This document shows, piece by piece, positions 1 to 7,799 of a stretch of DNA of 64,000 nucleotides. The position numbers and the translations under genes are program-made. The number at the start of each line of letters is the position of its first letter. Within the stretch, counting starts at the first letter, position 1. This stretch comes from Sphingomonas asaccharolytica NBRC 15499 (lineage in GTDB: Bacteria > Pseudomonadota > Alphaproteobacteria > Sphingomonadales > Sphingomonadaceae). Location: assembly GCF_001598355.1 (NCBI RefSeq), contig NZ_BCYU01000005.1, positions 1-64,000 of the forward strand. The letters are read 5' to 3'. Under the pieces are notes generated by a model that saw only the letters and a list, made by a program, of their open reading frames with translations, made no database searches and was not told the origin of the DNA.

Positions 1-75
1 CGATCCTCGTGGTAATTGAGTGCGGACCCAAGGGCGACGGTTGGATTGGACGGCAGGAGCGCTATAGCGCGGACC

Positions 76-486
76 ATGCCGAGCCTTTCCGACCTGCACG
101 ACGAATATGAATTCCTCGACGCCGACGATCGCTATCGCCTGCTGATCGATCTCGGCCGCACGCTCGAGCCGATGCCCGACGCGCTCAAGACCGATGCGAC
201 ACTGGTGCGGGGATGTTCGGCGTCGGTGTGGGTCTACCCCACGGTTCGCGACGACGGCGTGCTCCATTTCCTGGCCGAGTCAAACGCTGCGATCACCAAG
301 GGCATCATCGCGCTGGTATTGCTGACGGTGCAGGATCGGCAACCGGGCGACATCCTGGCGACCGATATCGACGCCGCGCTGGCGCCGTTCGACCTGCGCA
401 ACCAGCTCAGCTCGAACCGGACGCAAGGCATTCCCAACATGATCGCGCTGATCAAGGCGACCGCGGAACGGTACGCCGGGAGCTAG
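76..486 (+). CDS. sufE: SufE family Fe-S cluster assembly protein
   Basis: SufE-type cysteine desulfurase partner, about 136 aa. It accepts persulfide sulfur from SufS for Fe-S cluster assembly in the cytoplasm. The signature LVRGCSASVWV holds the sulfur-accepting Cys, and the C-terminal helices match the family in length. I chose the ATG at 76 (MPSLSDLHDEYE); an in-frame TTG at 16 would add 20 residues that do not look like SufE. No other suf gene is in the window, so it stands alone here. A small gene follows on the same strand after about 70 nt. Confidence 0.9.
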   Translation: MPSLSDLHDEYEFLDADDRYRLLIDLGRTLEPMPDALKTDATLVRGCSASVWVYPTVRDDGVLHFLAESNAAITKGIIALVLLTVQDRQPGDILATDIDAALAPFDLRNQLSSNRTQGIPNMIALIKATAERYAGS

Positions 487-555
487 ACCAAGCGATGGCT
501 GTTCCAGCCGCCTCGAAAACCTTCTAGGGCGCCCGGAAATCCCGGGAGATTCTTC

Positions 556-729
556 GTGAAATTCATTCTGCTCAAGTCGCGCGGCGGCGATTATCTCGTG
601 GTCGCGGCGAACATCGCTTATCTGCGCGCCGACGAGAACGGCCAGACCAAGGTCGGCATAGTCGGCGGCGACTCCCTGCTTGTTGTCGGCAGCATGGAGG
701 AAGTCGCGGAGAAGGTCTTGGCTGGGTGA
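556..729 (+). CDS. Small hypothetical protein (57 aa), FlbD-like in shape
   Basis: A 57-aa protein starting with GTG (VKFILLKSRGGDYLVVAANI) and preceded by GGGAG at about 7 nt. It has short beta strands, then a Gly/Val-rich turn and a C-terminal helix ending SMEEVAEKVLAG. Size and layout recall FlbD-like proteins, in which a short beta unit is followed by an E-V-x-E-K-V helix, but I would not assign that function. No flagellar gene is nearby. The stop codon runs into a perfect hairpin, which supports it as the last gene of the SufE unit. Confidence 0.6.
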   Translation: MKFILLKSRGGDYLVVAANIAYLRADENGQTKVGIVGGDSLLVVGSMEEVAEKVLAG

Positions 730-759
730 AAATTCCTCCCCGGCACGGGGAGGAATTTT
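729..759. terminator. Bidirectional hairpin between convergent genes
   Basis: Perfect 13-bp inverted repeat (AAAATTCCTCCCC at 729-741, its complement at 747-759, 5-nt loop). A/T tracts on both sides let it end transcription from the left (+) and from the DUF2218 operon (-). The core CCTCCCC/GGGGAGG recurs at 9875-9901. Confidence 0.75.
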
Positions 760-766
760 CAGTCCC

Positions 767-1087
767 TCACGCCACCTGCCAGTCGAATGCCAACGGCGCC
801 TCGCGAAAGGCGAAGCGATCGAGATGACGCGCGACGGCACCCTTCAATCCTTCGAGCTGCTCAGCAACGCTGGCGTCGATCCGAACGTCGAGCGCCTCGC
901 CCGACGCATCGAACGTGACCAGCGCGTCGCCGGGCCAGTCCGCACCGCGCGCGTCCTTCGGAAAGGTCACGGTACCGTGATCGGCGGTGAACTCAACCGT
1001 CAGATTGTGTTGCCAATGCTTGCACAATTGCTGGAGATATTTGCTGGCGCTCGCGGTCGGCACCTTGGCGGTCTCGGAAACGGTCAT
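767..1087 (-). CDS. DUF2218 domain-containing protein
   Basis: A 106-aa cytoplasmic protein covering the whole DUF2218 family length. Typical features are the N-terminal S-A-S-K-Y-L-Q-Q-L-C-K-H-W helix, the VEFTADHGTVTFP strand pair, and a C-terminal helix with HLDRFAFRE. The biochemical role of the family is unknown; members often sit beside siderophore-interacting ferric reductases and PadR regulators. Here it lies 85 nt downstream of the PadR gene on the same strand and probably shares its transcript. No ferric reductase is present. Confidence 0.8.
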   Translation of the reverse strand: MTVSETAKVPTASASKYLQQLCKHWQHNLTVEFTADHGTVTFPKDARGADWPGDALVTFDASGEALDVRIDASVAEQLEGLKGAVARHLDRFAFREAPLAFDWQVA

Positions 1088-1172
1088 GGGGTTCTTTCGA
1101 TAAGGGGCCGGCGGCCGGGTCGATGCCCAGCCGCCGGCGGAGGATCTGCAAGCGGGTAGTGCCGCTCACGCC

Positions 1173-1766
1173 TTACAGCCGCTCGATCTTCTGCGCGGCC
1201 TCGTCGAGCAATGCGACGACCTGGTGCAAGATCTCGTCATCGACCTCGCCCGAGTTGAGCCGGTTGACCAGCACTTCGCGAAGATTGCCCATCGCGCGGC
1301 GGATCGACGTGGCGTCGACTTTCTGCCGCTCCTCGCCGATCGCGCTCAGTCGGGCGATCAGCGCAGCGACCTGCTCGGCATTGGCTTCGAGCTCGGCAGT
1401 GCCGGCCTCGGTGACCGCGAACAGCTTCTTGGCGCCCTCGCTCTGCTGTTCCTGGATTAGGCCCATATCGTCCAGCAGGGTGATGGTCGGATAGACCACG
1501 CCCGGGCTCGGCGCATAGGCGCCGCCGGTCAGCTCTTCGATCTGCCGGATAAGGTCGTAGCCGTGGCGCGGCTCGTCGGCGATCAGCTTCAAGAGGACAA
1601 GGCGAAATTCGCCGCCGTCGAACATGCGTCGCGAGCGGCCCTCGCCGCGCCCTTCACGGCCGCCGCCGAAACCGCGGCCATGCCAGCCGCGATGGCCCCA
1701 GCCGCCGCGCATCGCATGATGTCCGGGATGGCAACCGTGGCCGCCGTGATGATGATGAGAAAACAT
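1173..1766 (-). CDS. PadR family regulator with His-rich metal-binding N-terminus (YqjI/NfeR-like)
   Basis: About 197 aa. Residues 1-50 are dominated by His and Gly (MFSHHHHGGHGCHPGHH, then GWGHRGWHGRG). A PadR winged helix follows (FRLVLLKLIADEPRHGYDLI, PSPGVVYPTITLLDDMGLI) and a C-terminal helical dimerisation part. This matches E. coli YqjI (NfeR), a PadR-family repressor with a metal-binding His-rich tail that controls itself and a ferric reductase gene. I chose the ATG at 1766 because GGAG lies 5 nt upstream; an ATG at 1793 is possible. Two identical palindromes upstream are probable operators. Metal response is inferred. Confidence 0.85.
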   Translation of the reverse strand: MFSHHHHGGHGCHPGHHAMRGGWGHRGWHGRGFGGGREGRGEGRSRRMFDGGEFRLVLLKLIADEPRHGYDLIRQIEELTGGAYAPSPGVVYPTITLLDDMGLIQEQQSEGAKKLFAVTEAGTAELEANAEQVAALIARLSAIGEERQKVDATSIRRAMGNLREVLVNRLNSGEVDDEILHQVVALLDEAAQKIERL

Positions 1767-1802
1767 GGATCTCCGATTCCTTGGGTGTTTCATGATGCCA
1801 CC

Positions 1803-1842
1803 AAGATATATCTTAGATAGCCGCGTCAAGATATATCTTAGA
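1803..1842. promoter_or_regulatory. Tandem palindromic operators of the PadR regulator
   Basis: The sequence AAGATATATCTTAGA occurs twice, at 1803-1817 and 1828-1842. Each copy contains the perfect 12-bp palindrome AAGATATATCTT. The copies are 25 bp apart and lie just upstream of the PadR start and of rarA in the other direction. AT-rich symmetric sites in a GC-rich genome next to a PadR gene point to autoregulation. Confidence 0.75.
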
Positions 1843-1926
1843 ATAATTTTTGATCGACGGCTCCGCGCTTCTCCCAGAACGATCGAACCGCTGGGATTCC
1901 CGCCCTCCCCGCCCTATGTTCCCGTT

Positions 1927-3261
1927 ATGGCCGATCTCTTCGCAGGCTTCGAACCCGAAGCCTCTTCCCAGGATGTCCCGAGCGAGAACGCACCGCTCGC
2001 CGATCGGCTGCGCCCACGCCGGTTGGAGGATGTCGTCGGCCAGGAGCAAGTGACCGGGTCGGAGGGCGCGATCGGGCGGATGGTCGCCGCCGGTCGGCTG
2101 TCGTCGATGATCCTGTGGGGCCCGCCCGGCACCGGCAAGACGACGATCGCGCGGTTGCTCGCCGACTCGGTCGGTCTGCGCTTCGTCGCGATCTCTGCGG
2201 TGTTCTCGGGCGTCGCCGATCTCAAGAAAGCCTTCGCCGAAGCGCGCGAGCATGCCCGGATCGGCAAGCGTACCTTGCTGTTCGTGGACGAGATCCATCG
2301 CTTCAATCGCGCGCAGCAGGACGGGTTCCTGCCTTATGTCGAGGACGGCACCGTCACGTTGGTCGGCGCCACTACCGAGAATCCCAGCTTTGAACTCAAC
2401 GCCGCCGTGCTCAGCCGCGCGCAGGTGCTGATCCTCCACCGGCTCGACGCCACCGCGCTGGGCAAATTGCTTGATCGTGCCGACGAATTGATGGGCCGTC
2501 CCCTACCCCTCACAGCCGAAGCCCGCGCGGCGATGATCGCCAGCGCCGATGGCGATGGGCGCTTTCTGCTCAACCAGGCCGAAACGCTCTATTCGGTCGA
2601 CTTGCCCGAACCGCTCGACCCCGCCGGGCTGTCGGCGTTCCTGCAACGCCGCGTCGCCGTCTATGACAAGGATCGCGAGGGGCATTACAATCTGATCTCG
2701 GCGCTGCACAAAGCGGTGCGCGGCAGCGATCCCCAGGCGTCGCTTTATTATCTCGCACGGATGCTCACCGCGGGCGAGGAACCGCTTTTCCTGCTGCGCC
2801 GGCTAATCCGCATGGCGATCGAGGATATCGGTCTCGCCGATCCCCAGGCGCTGGTCCAGTGCATCGCCGCCAAGGATACTTACGACTTCCTCGGTTCGCC
2901 CGAAGGCGAACTCGCGCTGGTCCAGGCGTGCCTCTATCTCGCGACCGCACCCAAATCGAACGCGTCCTACAAGGCGATGGGCGCGGCGTGGCGGTCGGCG
3001 AAGGAAACCGGCTCGCTGATGCCGCCACAGAACATCCTCAACGCACCAACCAAGCTGATGAAGGATATCGGCTACGGCAAGGGCTATGCCTATGACCACG
3101 ACACGGAGGAGGGTTTCTCGGGGTCGAATTACTGGCCCGAGGAAATGAGCCCGCAGACCTTCTATACGCCGACCGAGCGCGGCTTCGAGAAGCGAATCCA
3201 GGAGCGGCTGGATTATTGGGACAGCCTGAGGCGGAGGGCCGATGACCGGGACGCTCGATAG
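1927..3261 (+). CDS. rarA: Replication-associated recombination protein A (RarA/MgsA AAA+ ATPase)
   Basis: A 444-aa AAA+ ATPase of the RarA/WRNIP1 family, which acts at stalled replication forks. The N-terminus LADRLRPRRLEDVVGQEQ is typical. Walker A is GPPGTGKT (residues 65-72), Walker B LLFVDEIH (117-124), and sensor 1 lies in GATTENPSFE. The C-terminal half has the tetramerisation region, with SLYYLARML and AIEDIGLADP. I chose the ATG at 1927 (MADLFAGFEPE); the frame is open further upstream but that stretch overlaps the PadR operators. The next gene starts 20 nt before the stop. Confidence 0.93.
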   Translation: MADLFAGFEPEASSQDVPSENAPLADRLRPRRLEDVVGQEQVTGSEGAIGRMVAAGRLSSMILWGPPGTGKTTIARLLADSVGLRFVAISAVFSGVADLKKAFAEAREHARIGKRTLLFVDEIHRFNRAQQDGFLPYVEDGTVTLVGATTENPSFELNAAVLSRAQVLILHRLDATALGKLLDRADELMGRPLPLTAEARAAMIASADGDGRFLLNQAETLYSVDLPEPLDPAGLSAFLQRRVAVYDKDREGHYNLISALHKAVRGSDPQASLYYLARMLTAGEEPLFLLRRLIRMAIEDIGLADPQALVQCIAAKDTYDFLGSPEGELALVQACLYLATAPKSNASYKAMGAAWRSAKETGSLMPPQNILNAPTKLMKDIGYGKGYAYDHDTEEGFSGSNYWPEEMSPQTFYTPTERGFEKRIQERLDYWDSLRRRADDRDAR

Positions 3262-3598
3262 TTGGGACGACATCGTCGCCTTCGCGCTGACGCTGCCCGA
3301 GACCTATATGGAAAGCTTCTACGGCACGCCCTGCCCCAAGGTGAACAAGAAGGCGTTCGTGTCGCCCAGCCACGAAGCCGCGACCAGCTTCCATGTGCGT
3401 TGCACGCATGACGAAAAGGCTATCCTGCTCGAAACCGATCCCGACACCTTCTGGCAGACGCCGCATTACGAAGGCTGGCCAGGGGTATTGATACGCTATG
3501 GTTCGGACGATCCCGAACGCGTTCGGACCGTGATCAAGCGCGCCTGGTGGGATCGCGCAAGCAAGGCGCAACGAGTGGCTTTTGGCGATCGCCCCTGA
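3242..3598 (+). CDS. MmcQ/YjbR family DNA-binding-fold protein
   Basis: A 118-aa YjbR/CyaY-fold protein of the MmcQ type. It shows the usual opening W-D-D-I-V-A-F-A-L-T-L-P-E and the central FVSPSHEAATSFHV and WPGVLIRYG strands, and ends in the helix with KRAWWDRASK. Function in this family is not settled; DNA binding is proposed from the fold. It overlaps the end of rarA by 20 nt and the next gene by about 17 nt, so the three genes are translationally coupled. Confidence 0.82.
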   Translation: MTGTLDSWDDIVAFALTLPETYMESFYGTPCPKVNKKAFVSPSHEAATSFHVRCTHDEKAILLETDPDTFWQTPHYEGWPGVLIRYGSDDPERVRTVIKRAWWDRASKAQRVAFGDRP

Positions 3599-4460
3599 TC
3601 ATTTCGACCATTATGCGGCGATCGACTGGTCTGGCGCGGTCGGTCCGGTGCAGCGCGGAATCGCGGTGGCGATCTGTGCCCGTAACGATGGCGCTCCGGA
3701 GCTGATCGCGCGGCCGGGCGGATGGTCGCGAAGGGCCGTGCTCCATTGGCTGCGCGATGAGATGCCCGATGCGACGCTGGTCGGACTCGATCTCGGGCTG
3801 TCGCTGCCGTTCGCCGATCGCGGCGCGTTCTTCCCCGGGTGGGACGAGAGCCCCGCCGATGCGCGCGCCTTGTGGGCGCTGGTCGACCGGATCTCGGCCG
3901 ACGATCCGCACCTCGCCGCGTCGAGCTTCGTCGATCACCCGCACGCCTCGCGCCATTTCCGGCGGCATGGCGGGCGCGAGGGCGATCAGTATGGCGGTGG
4001 CCGTGGCCGACTCCGCCTCAGCGAGGTCGAACAGCGGCTCCAGGGGCTGAACCCGTACAGCAACCTCAATCTCGTCGGCGCGGCGCAAGTCGGGAAATCG
4101 AGCCTGACCGGGATGCGCGTGGTGCACCAGCTGGCCGGCAAGCTTCCGATCTGGCCGTTCGATCCGGCACCGGCGCGAGGATCGCTGATCGTCGAAATCT
4201 ATACCAGCCTGGCCGCGATCGCCGCCGGGCGGGCGAAGGGGCGCACCAAGATGACGTCGATCGAGGCGCTCAACATCGCGTTGGAGGCAATCGGCAGCGC
4301 GCCGGTGACGGGGAGCGGCGCGATCGACGATCATAGCGCCGACGCGCTGCTGACCGCGGCATGGCTGCGCGCCTATGCGCCTCGTCCGGAATTATGGTCG
4401 CCCGCCGGCCTGACGCCTGACATCGCGCGAACAGAGGGCTGGACCTTCGGCATCACCTGA
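3582..4460 (+). CDS. Conserved protein with RNase-H-like features (DUF429-like)
   Basis: About 292 aa, starting at TTG 3582 (MAIAPDHFDHYAAIDWSG) and overlapping the YjbR gene. An early acidic strand (AAIDWSG), a second one (LVGLDLGLS) and a late acidic pair (DDHSADALLTAAWLRAYA) are spaced like the catalytic carboxylates of RNase-H-fold nucleases. DUF429 proteins share this general plan. I do not recognise a characterised homologue, so nuclease activity is inference. Coupling to rarA hints at a link with DNA processing. Confidence 0.55.
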   Translation: MAIAPDHFDHYAAIDWSGAVGPVQRGIAVAICARNDGAPELIARPGGWSRRAVLHWLRDEMPDATLVGLDLGLSLPFADRGAFFPGWDESPADARALWALVDRISADDPHLAASSFVDHPHASRHFRRHGGREGDQYGGGRGRLRLSEVEQRLQGLNPYSNLNLVGAAQVGKSSLTGMRVVHQLAGKLPIWPFDPAPARGSLIVEIYTSLAAIAAGRAKGRTKMTSIEALNIALEAIGSAPVTGSGAIDDHSADALLTAAWLRAYAPRPELWSPAGLTPDIARTEGWTFGIT

Positions 4461-4504
4461 CGCATGGGAGCTGCCAGTTGAATACCGGGGCTCAGGCCCC
4501 GAGG

Positions 4505-4580
4505 GCCGGATTAGCTCAGCTGGTAGAGCAGCGGTTTTGTAAACCGAAGGTCGCGGGTTCGATTCCTGCATCCGGCACCA
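4505..4580 (+). tRNA. tRNA-Thr(TGT)
   Basis: A 76-nt cloverleaf with a 7-bp acceptor stem (GCCGGAT with ATCCGGC), D-arm TTAGCTCAGCTGGTAGAGC, anticodon loop TTTGTAA with anticodon TGT at 4538-4540, T-arm GGTTCGATTCC, and an encoded CCA end. Confidence 0.95.
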
Positions 4581-4633
4581 TCCCGACATACGCTATGATA
4601 TTTGGATGGCCCGGTTCGGCGGTCAGAAAAAGG

Positions 4634-5224
4634 CTAGGATGTCGTCCGCGTATCGTCGGCGATCCAGTTCACTTCCCAGGTCTTGCCGCCGTCGGCGGAG
4701 AGGGCCTGTTCGAAATGGATCGCGTCCTTCGACCGCTTGATGATAACGAAGCGCACGAAAATCGCGCGGCCGCCCAGCGTATCCTGCTGATAGAATTCGC
4801 CACGACCATCGCGGAAGCCGCCGACGGTGGGCGCGACCATCTGGCCGTCGCTGCGGTTGGCGAAATTCAACCCCCATTGCCGGGTCTGCGGATTGTAGAG
4901 ACGCAGCGACAACCCCTCGAAATGGCCGGCCGGTCCGTCGACGACGAGTTCGACCAGGTTCGCGGCGCCATTCCAGACGGGTCTGACGATCGTCGTACCG
5001 TCATAGTCGACCCAGGTCTGCGATCCCGTCAGCGGATGAAGACGGCGAGATAAATGCGTCTTCCACTCGCCGATCTCGAAGTCGAAATCGTGCTCGCCGG
5101 CGGCCAGCGCCGTCGCGGTCACTGCCGGCGGTAGCGTGCCTGCCCGGACCGGATCGTCGCTCGATCCGTATGCCGGCATGGTGAGGCACAGACAGGCCGC
5201 GAAGCCCAATCCCAATCTCGACAT
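4634..5224 (-). CDS. Secreted DUF1579-like protein, copy 1
   Basis: A 196-aa protein with a signal peptide (MSRLGLGFAACLCLTMPAYG) and a beta-rich mature part. It contains HDFDFEIGEWKTHLSRRL, matching the F-D-F-x-x-G-x-W opening of DUF1579-type lipocalin-like domains. It then runs as alternating strands to a final S-x-D-G-G-K-T-W. The ATG at 5224 has AGGAAGGAA upstream. A paralogue lies at 19049-19624. Ligand and role are unknown. It is probably periplasmic. The exported methyltransferase lies 65 nt upstream on the same strand. Confidence 0.65.
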   Translation of the reverse strand: MSRLGLGFAACLCLTMPAYGSSDDPVRAGTLPPAVTATALAAGEHDFDFEIGEWKTHLSRRLHPLTGSQTWVDYDGTTIVRPVWNGAANLVELVVDGPAGHFEGLSLRLYNPQTRQWGLNFANRSDGQMVAPTVGGFRDGRGEFYQQDTLGGRAIFVRFVIIKRSKDAIHFEQALSADGGKTWEVNWIADDTRTTS

Positions 5225-5289
5225 GGACCATTCCTTCCTGAGCCGCGCCGCCGACAGCAGAGAATCCGCCCGGCAATCAACGGAGTATC

Positions 5290-6078
5290 TCAACGCAGCG
5301 GCCGTCTGAACTTGAAAATGAACTGATCGGTATGCCCGCGAATAGCGGCGTTGAACGGACCCGCGGTATGCGGATCGGCTGGATTGGCGAGAAGGTCGCT
5401 GCCCCCAACGAACTCGAATCCCGCTGCTTCGACCTCGCGCCGAACCGTCGACGGTTCGATGCGATGCAGCGTATCGGTGACGTCCGCCGGCGATCCCTTC
5501 GCGGCGACATGATCGAGCACGATATAGACACCGCCCGGCTTGAGCGCGGCATAGACCGCGCGATTGAACGCCTTCATGTCGACCGGCCCCATGAACGGGT
5601 CGTGCAGATCGTGATAGTTTTGCGAAATCCAGAACAGATCGAGCTTTTCTGGAAAGCGCGCGACGTCGATCGCCGATCCAGCCGTCACCGAGACATTGGG
5701 GTGCTTGACGATATAGGCCTGGATATCGGCGATCCCTTTGACGATGTTCTCATATTGAAACAGGCTCGCCGGGACGCTCGCATAGACATGTCCCTGTGCG
5801 CCGACGATCCCGGAAAACAGCCGCGTGAAATAGCGGTTGCCCGCGGCGTAATCCGCGACCCGATCGCCCGGCTTGACGCCGGCAAAGGCGAGCACCTCGC
5901 CGGGCTTTCGGTTGGCGTCGCGCTCGACATCCGCCGCCGGGCGCGCGGAGTCGGCGATCGCGGCGGCAATATAGGTCGGCATCGGCCCGTTTACGCACGC
6001 ATCGACTGCCGGAGCGGTCGCGAGCAACATCGAAAACCCGGCCGCCAGTCCAATTCGCCGAACGGTTTGCGCCAACAT
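5290..6078 (-). CDS. Exported class I SAM-dependent methyltransferase-like protein
   Basis: About 262 aa. It has a signal-peptide-like N-terminus (MLAQTVRRIGLAAGFSMLLA, then PAVDAC) and a Rossmann-type methyltransferase domain. Motif I is GDRVADYAAGNRYFTRLFS, followed by FPEKLDLFWISQNYHDLHD and the post-motif strand LKPGGVYIVLDH. The arrangement fits the predicted-methyltransferase family that includes exported members. The ATG at 6078 has CGGAGG upstream. It is divergent from a MocR regulator, its likely controller. SAM is not expected in the periplasm, so activity there is doubtful. Confidence 0.75.
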   Translation of the reverse strand: MLAQTVRRIGLAAGFSMLLATAPAVDACVNGPMPTYIAAAIADSARPAADVERDANRKPGEVLAFAGVKPGDRVADYAAGNRYFTRLFSGIVGAQGHVYASVPASLFQYENIVKGIADIQAYIVKHPNVSVTAGSAIDVARFPEKLDLFWISQNYHDLHDPFMGPVDMKAFNRAVYAALKPGGVYIVLDHVAAKGSPADVTDTLHRIEPSTVRREVEAAGFEFVGGSDLLANPADPHTAGPFNAAIRGHTDQFIFKFRRPLR

Positions 6079-6202
6079 GCCGATAGCCTCCGATTGCCTT
6101 GATGTATCCCGCCCCGCACCTATGCTGGCGACGAGCGGGAATTGAGGGCCAGTCGGGACAAAATCGGTTGGTCCACTTGGCCGGGTCCGGCAAAAGGCTG
6201 CA

Positions 6203-7702
6203 ATGAATCCATTGTTCGAGTTGCGGCTGGAGCGTGGCGGCGACGGCACGCGCAATTCCGCGCGCAGCATCTATGAGCAATTGAAGGCCGCGATCGTGGA
6301 GGGCCGGCTCGCGCTCGGCGCGCGGCTGCCCGGCACCCGGCAATCGAGCGCGTTTTTCGGCGTGTCGCGCAATACCGCGACCGACATCTACGAGCGGCTG
6401 ATCAACGACGGCTATGCGGTCAGCCGGCGCGGCTCGGGCACCTATGTCGTCGACGCCTTGCCGATGGCGCCGCCGTTCGATGCCGACCAGGACGCCCCGA
6501 CCGACGATCCGAGGTTGAACGGCTTCTGGTTGAGCGAGGAAACGCGCGCGGCGATCGGTTTCTGGCGCGATGAACCGATCGCCGGAAACCGCCCCGACAA
6601 GGGCACCGCGATCGATTTTCGTCCCGCGATGATCGACACGCGGCTCTTCCCGATGGACGTATTTCGGCAAATCAGCGTCAAGCAGTTACGTAGCCTCGAA
6701 AACCAGCCGCCTAGCTTTAAGAGCGCGCAGGGCAATCAAGGCAATTTCCGCCTTCGCGAGGCGATCGTCCGCCACATCGCGCTGACCCGCGCGGTGCCGT
6801 GCCGCCCGCAGGACGCGCTCGTCACATCGGGCGCGCAACAGGCGTTCGACATCCTCGCGCGGACTCTCGTCACGCCGGGCAAGACCGTCGTCGCGATCGA
6901 GGATCCCGGCTATCCACCGATGCGCGTCGCCTTTGCCGCGGCAGGCGCGACGATCGTGCCGATCGAAGTGGATGACGGGGGGCTGATCGTCGATCAGCTG
7001 CCGGCGAACACGAACATCATCTGCGTCTGTCCGTCGCATCAATTCCCGATCGGCGTCACCATGTCGCCGCGGCGCCGCGCGGCATTGGTGGCATTCGCCC
7101 GCGCCAATGGCGCGGTGATCGTCGAGGACGATTATGACGGAGAATTCCGCTACGAAGGCAGTCCAGTCGAAGCGCTGAGGACCGCCGATGCCGCCGATCT
7201 CGTCTTCTATGTCGGCACCTTCTCCAAATGCATGCTGCCCTCGCTGCGGCTGGGATTCATCGTCGCGCCGCCCTGGGCAATGCGGACGTTGATCGCGGCG
7301 AAAAACTGCCTCGACTGGCACTGCCCGATCCCGACCCAGATGGGAGTCGCCGGGTTCATTGGCGAAGGGCATTTGACGCGTCACGTGCGCAAGATGCGCG
7401 GGATATACGACCAGCGGCGGCGGCTGATCATGTCGCTCATGACGGCGCATCTGGGTGAGTGGTTCGATCCGGTCCCGCCACCTTACGGCATGCACATCGC
7501 GGGGCTGGCCCGAGATGGCGTCGATCTCGAAGCGGTGACCGCCGGCCTGCTTGCGAGCAACGTCAAGATCCACACGCTCGATCGCTACCATTTCGGCTCG
7601 CCCAAGCGGCGGGGCATTGTACTCGGCTATGGCGTGGTCGGCCTGCCAGAGATCGAGCATGGCCTGTCACTGTTGCACCAGGCCTTGGTCCGTCCGCGCT
7701 AG
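6203..7702 (+). CDS. MocR/PdxR-type regulator (GntR helix-turn-helix fused to aminotransferase)
   Basis: A 499-aa fusion. Residues 20-85 form a GntR winged helix (ARSIYEQLKAAIVEGRLALG, VSRNTATDIYERL). Residues from about 130 form a fold-type I aminotransferase domain with PLP-site features DPGYPP, VEDDYDGEFRYEG and the Schiff-base Lys342 in FSKCMLPSLRLGF. MocR proteins sense PLP or a PLP adduct and usually act on a divergent neighbour. Here that is the exported methyltransferase, 124 nt away. No PLP biosynthesis gene is adjacent, so its target and effector are open. Confidence 0.88.
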   Translation: MNPLFELRLERGGDGTRNSARSIYEQLKAAIVEGRLALGARLPGTRQSSAFFGVSRNTATDIYERLINDGYAVSRRGSGTYVVDALPMAPPFDADQDAPTDDPRLNGFWLSEETRAAIGFWRDEPIAGNRPDKGTAIDFRPAMIDTRLFPMDVFRQISVKQLRSLENQPPSFKSAQGNQGNFRLREAIVRHIALTRAVPCRPQDALVTSGAQQAFDILARTLVTPGKTVVAIEDPGYPPMRVAFAAAGATIVPIEVDDGGLIVDQLPANTNIICVCPSHQFPIGVTMSPRRRAALVAFARANGAVIVEDDYDGEFRYEGSPVEALRTADAADLVFYVGTFSKCMLPSLRLGFIVAPPWAMRTLIAAKNCLDWHCPIPTQMGVAGFIGEGHLTRHVRKMRGIYDQRRRLIMSLMTAHLGEWFDPVPPPYGMHIAGLARDGVDLEAVTAGLLASNVKIHTLDRYHFGSPKRRGIVLGYGVVGLPEIEHGLSLLHQALVRPR

Positions 7703-7799
7703 GCCGCCTATATCTCAACGAAGGAAAGCCATAACCGCCCGGCATAAGCAGCGAATCCAGTGCTTGCCCGACGCTTTTTTCTGATCCTAGCCTGTATCC

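Noticed and set aside
4478..5053. Plus-strand open frame crossing tRNA-Thr
   Set aside because: It runs through a perfect tRNA and the antisense of the DUF1579-like gene.
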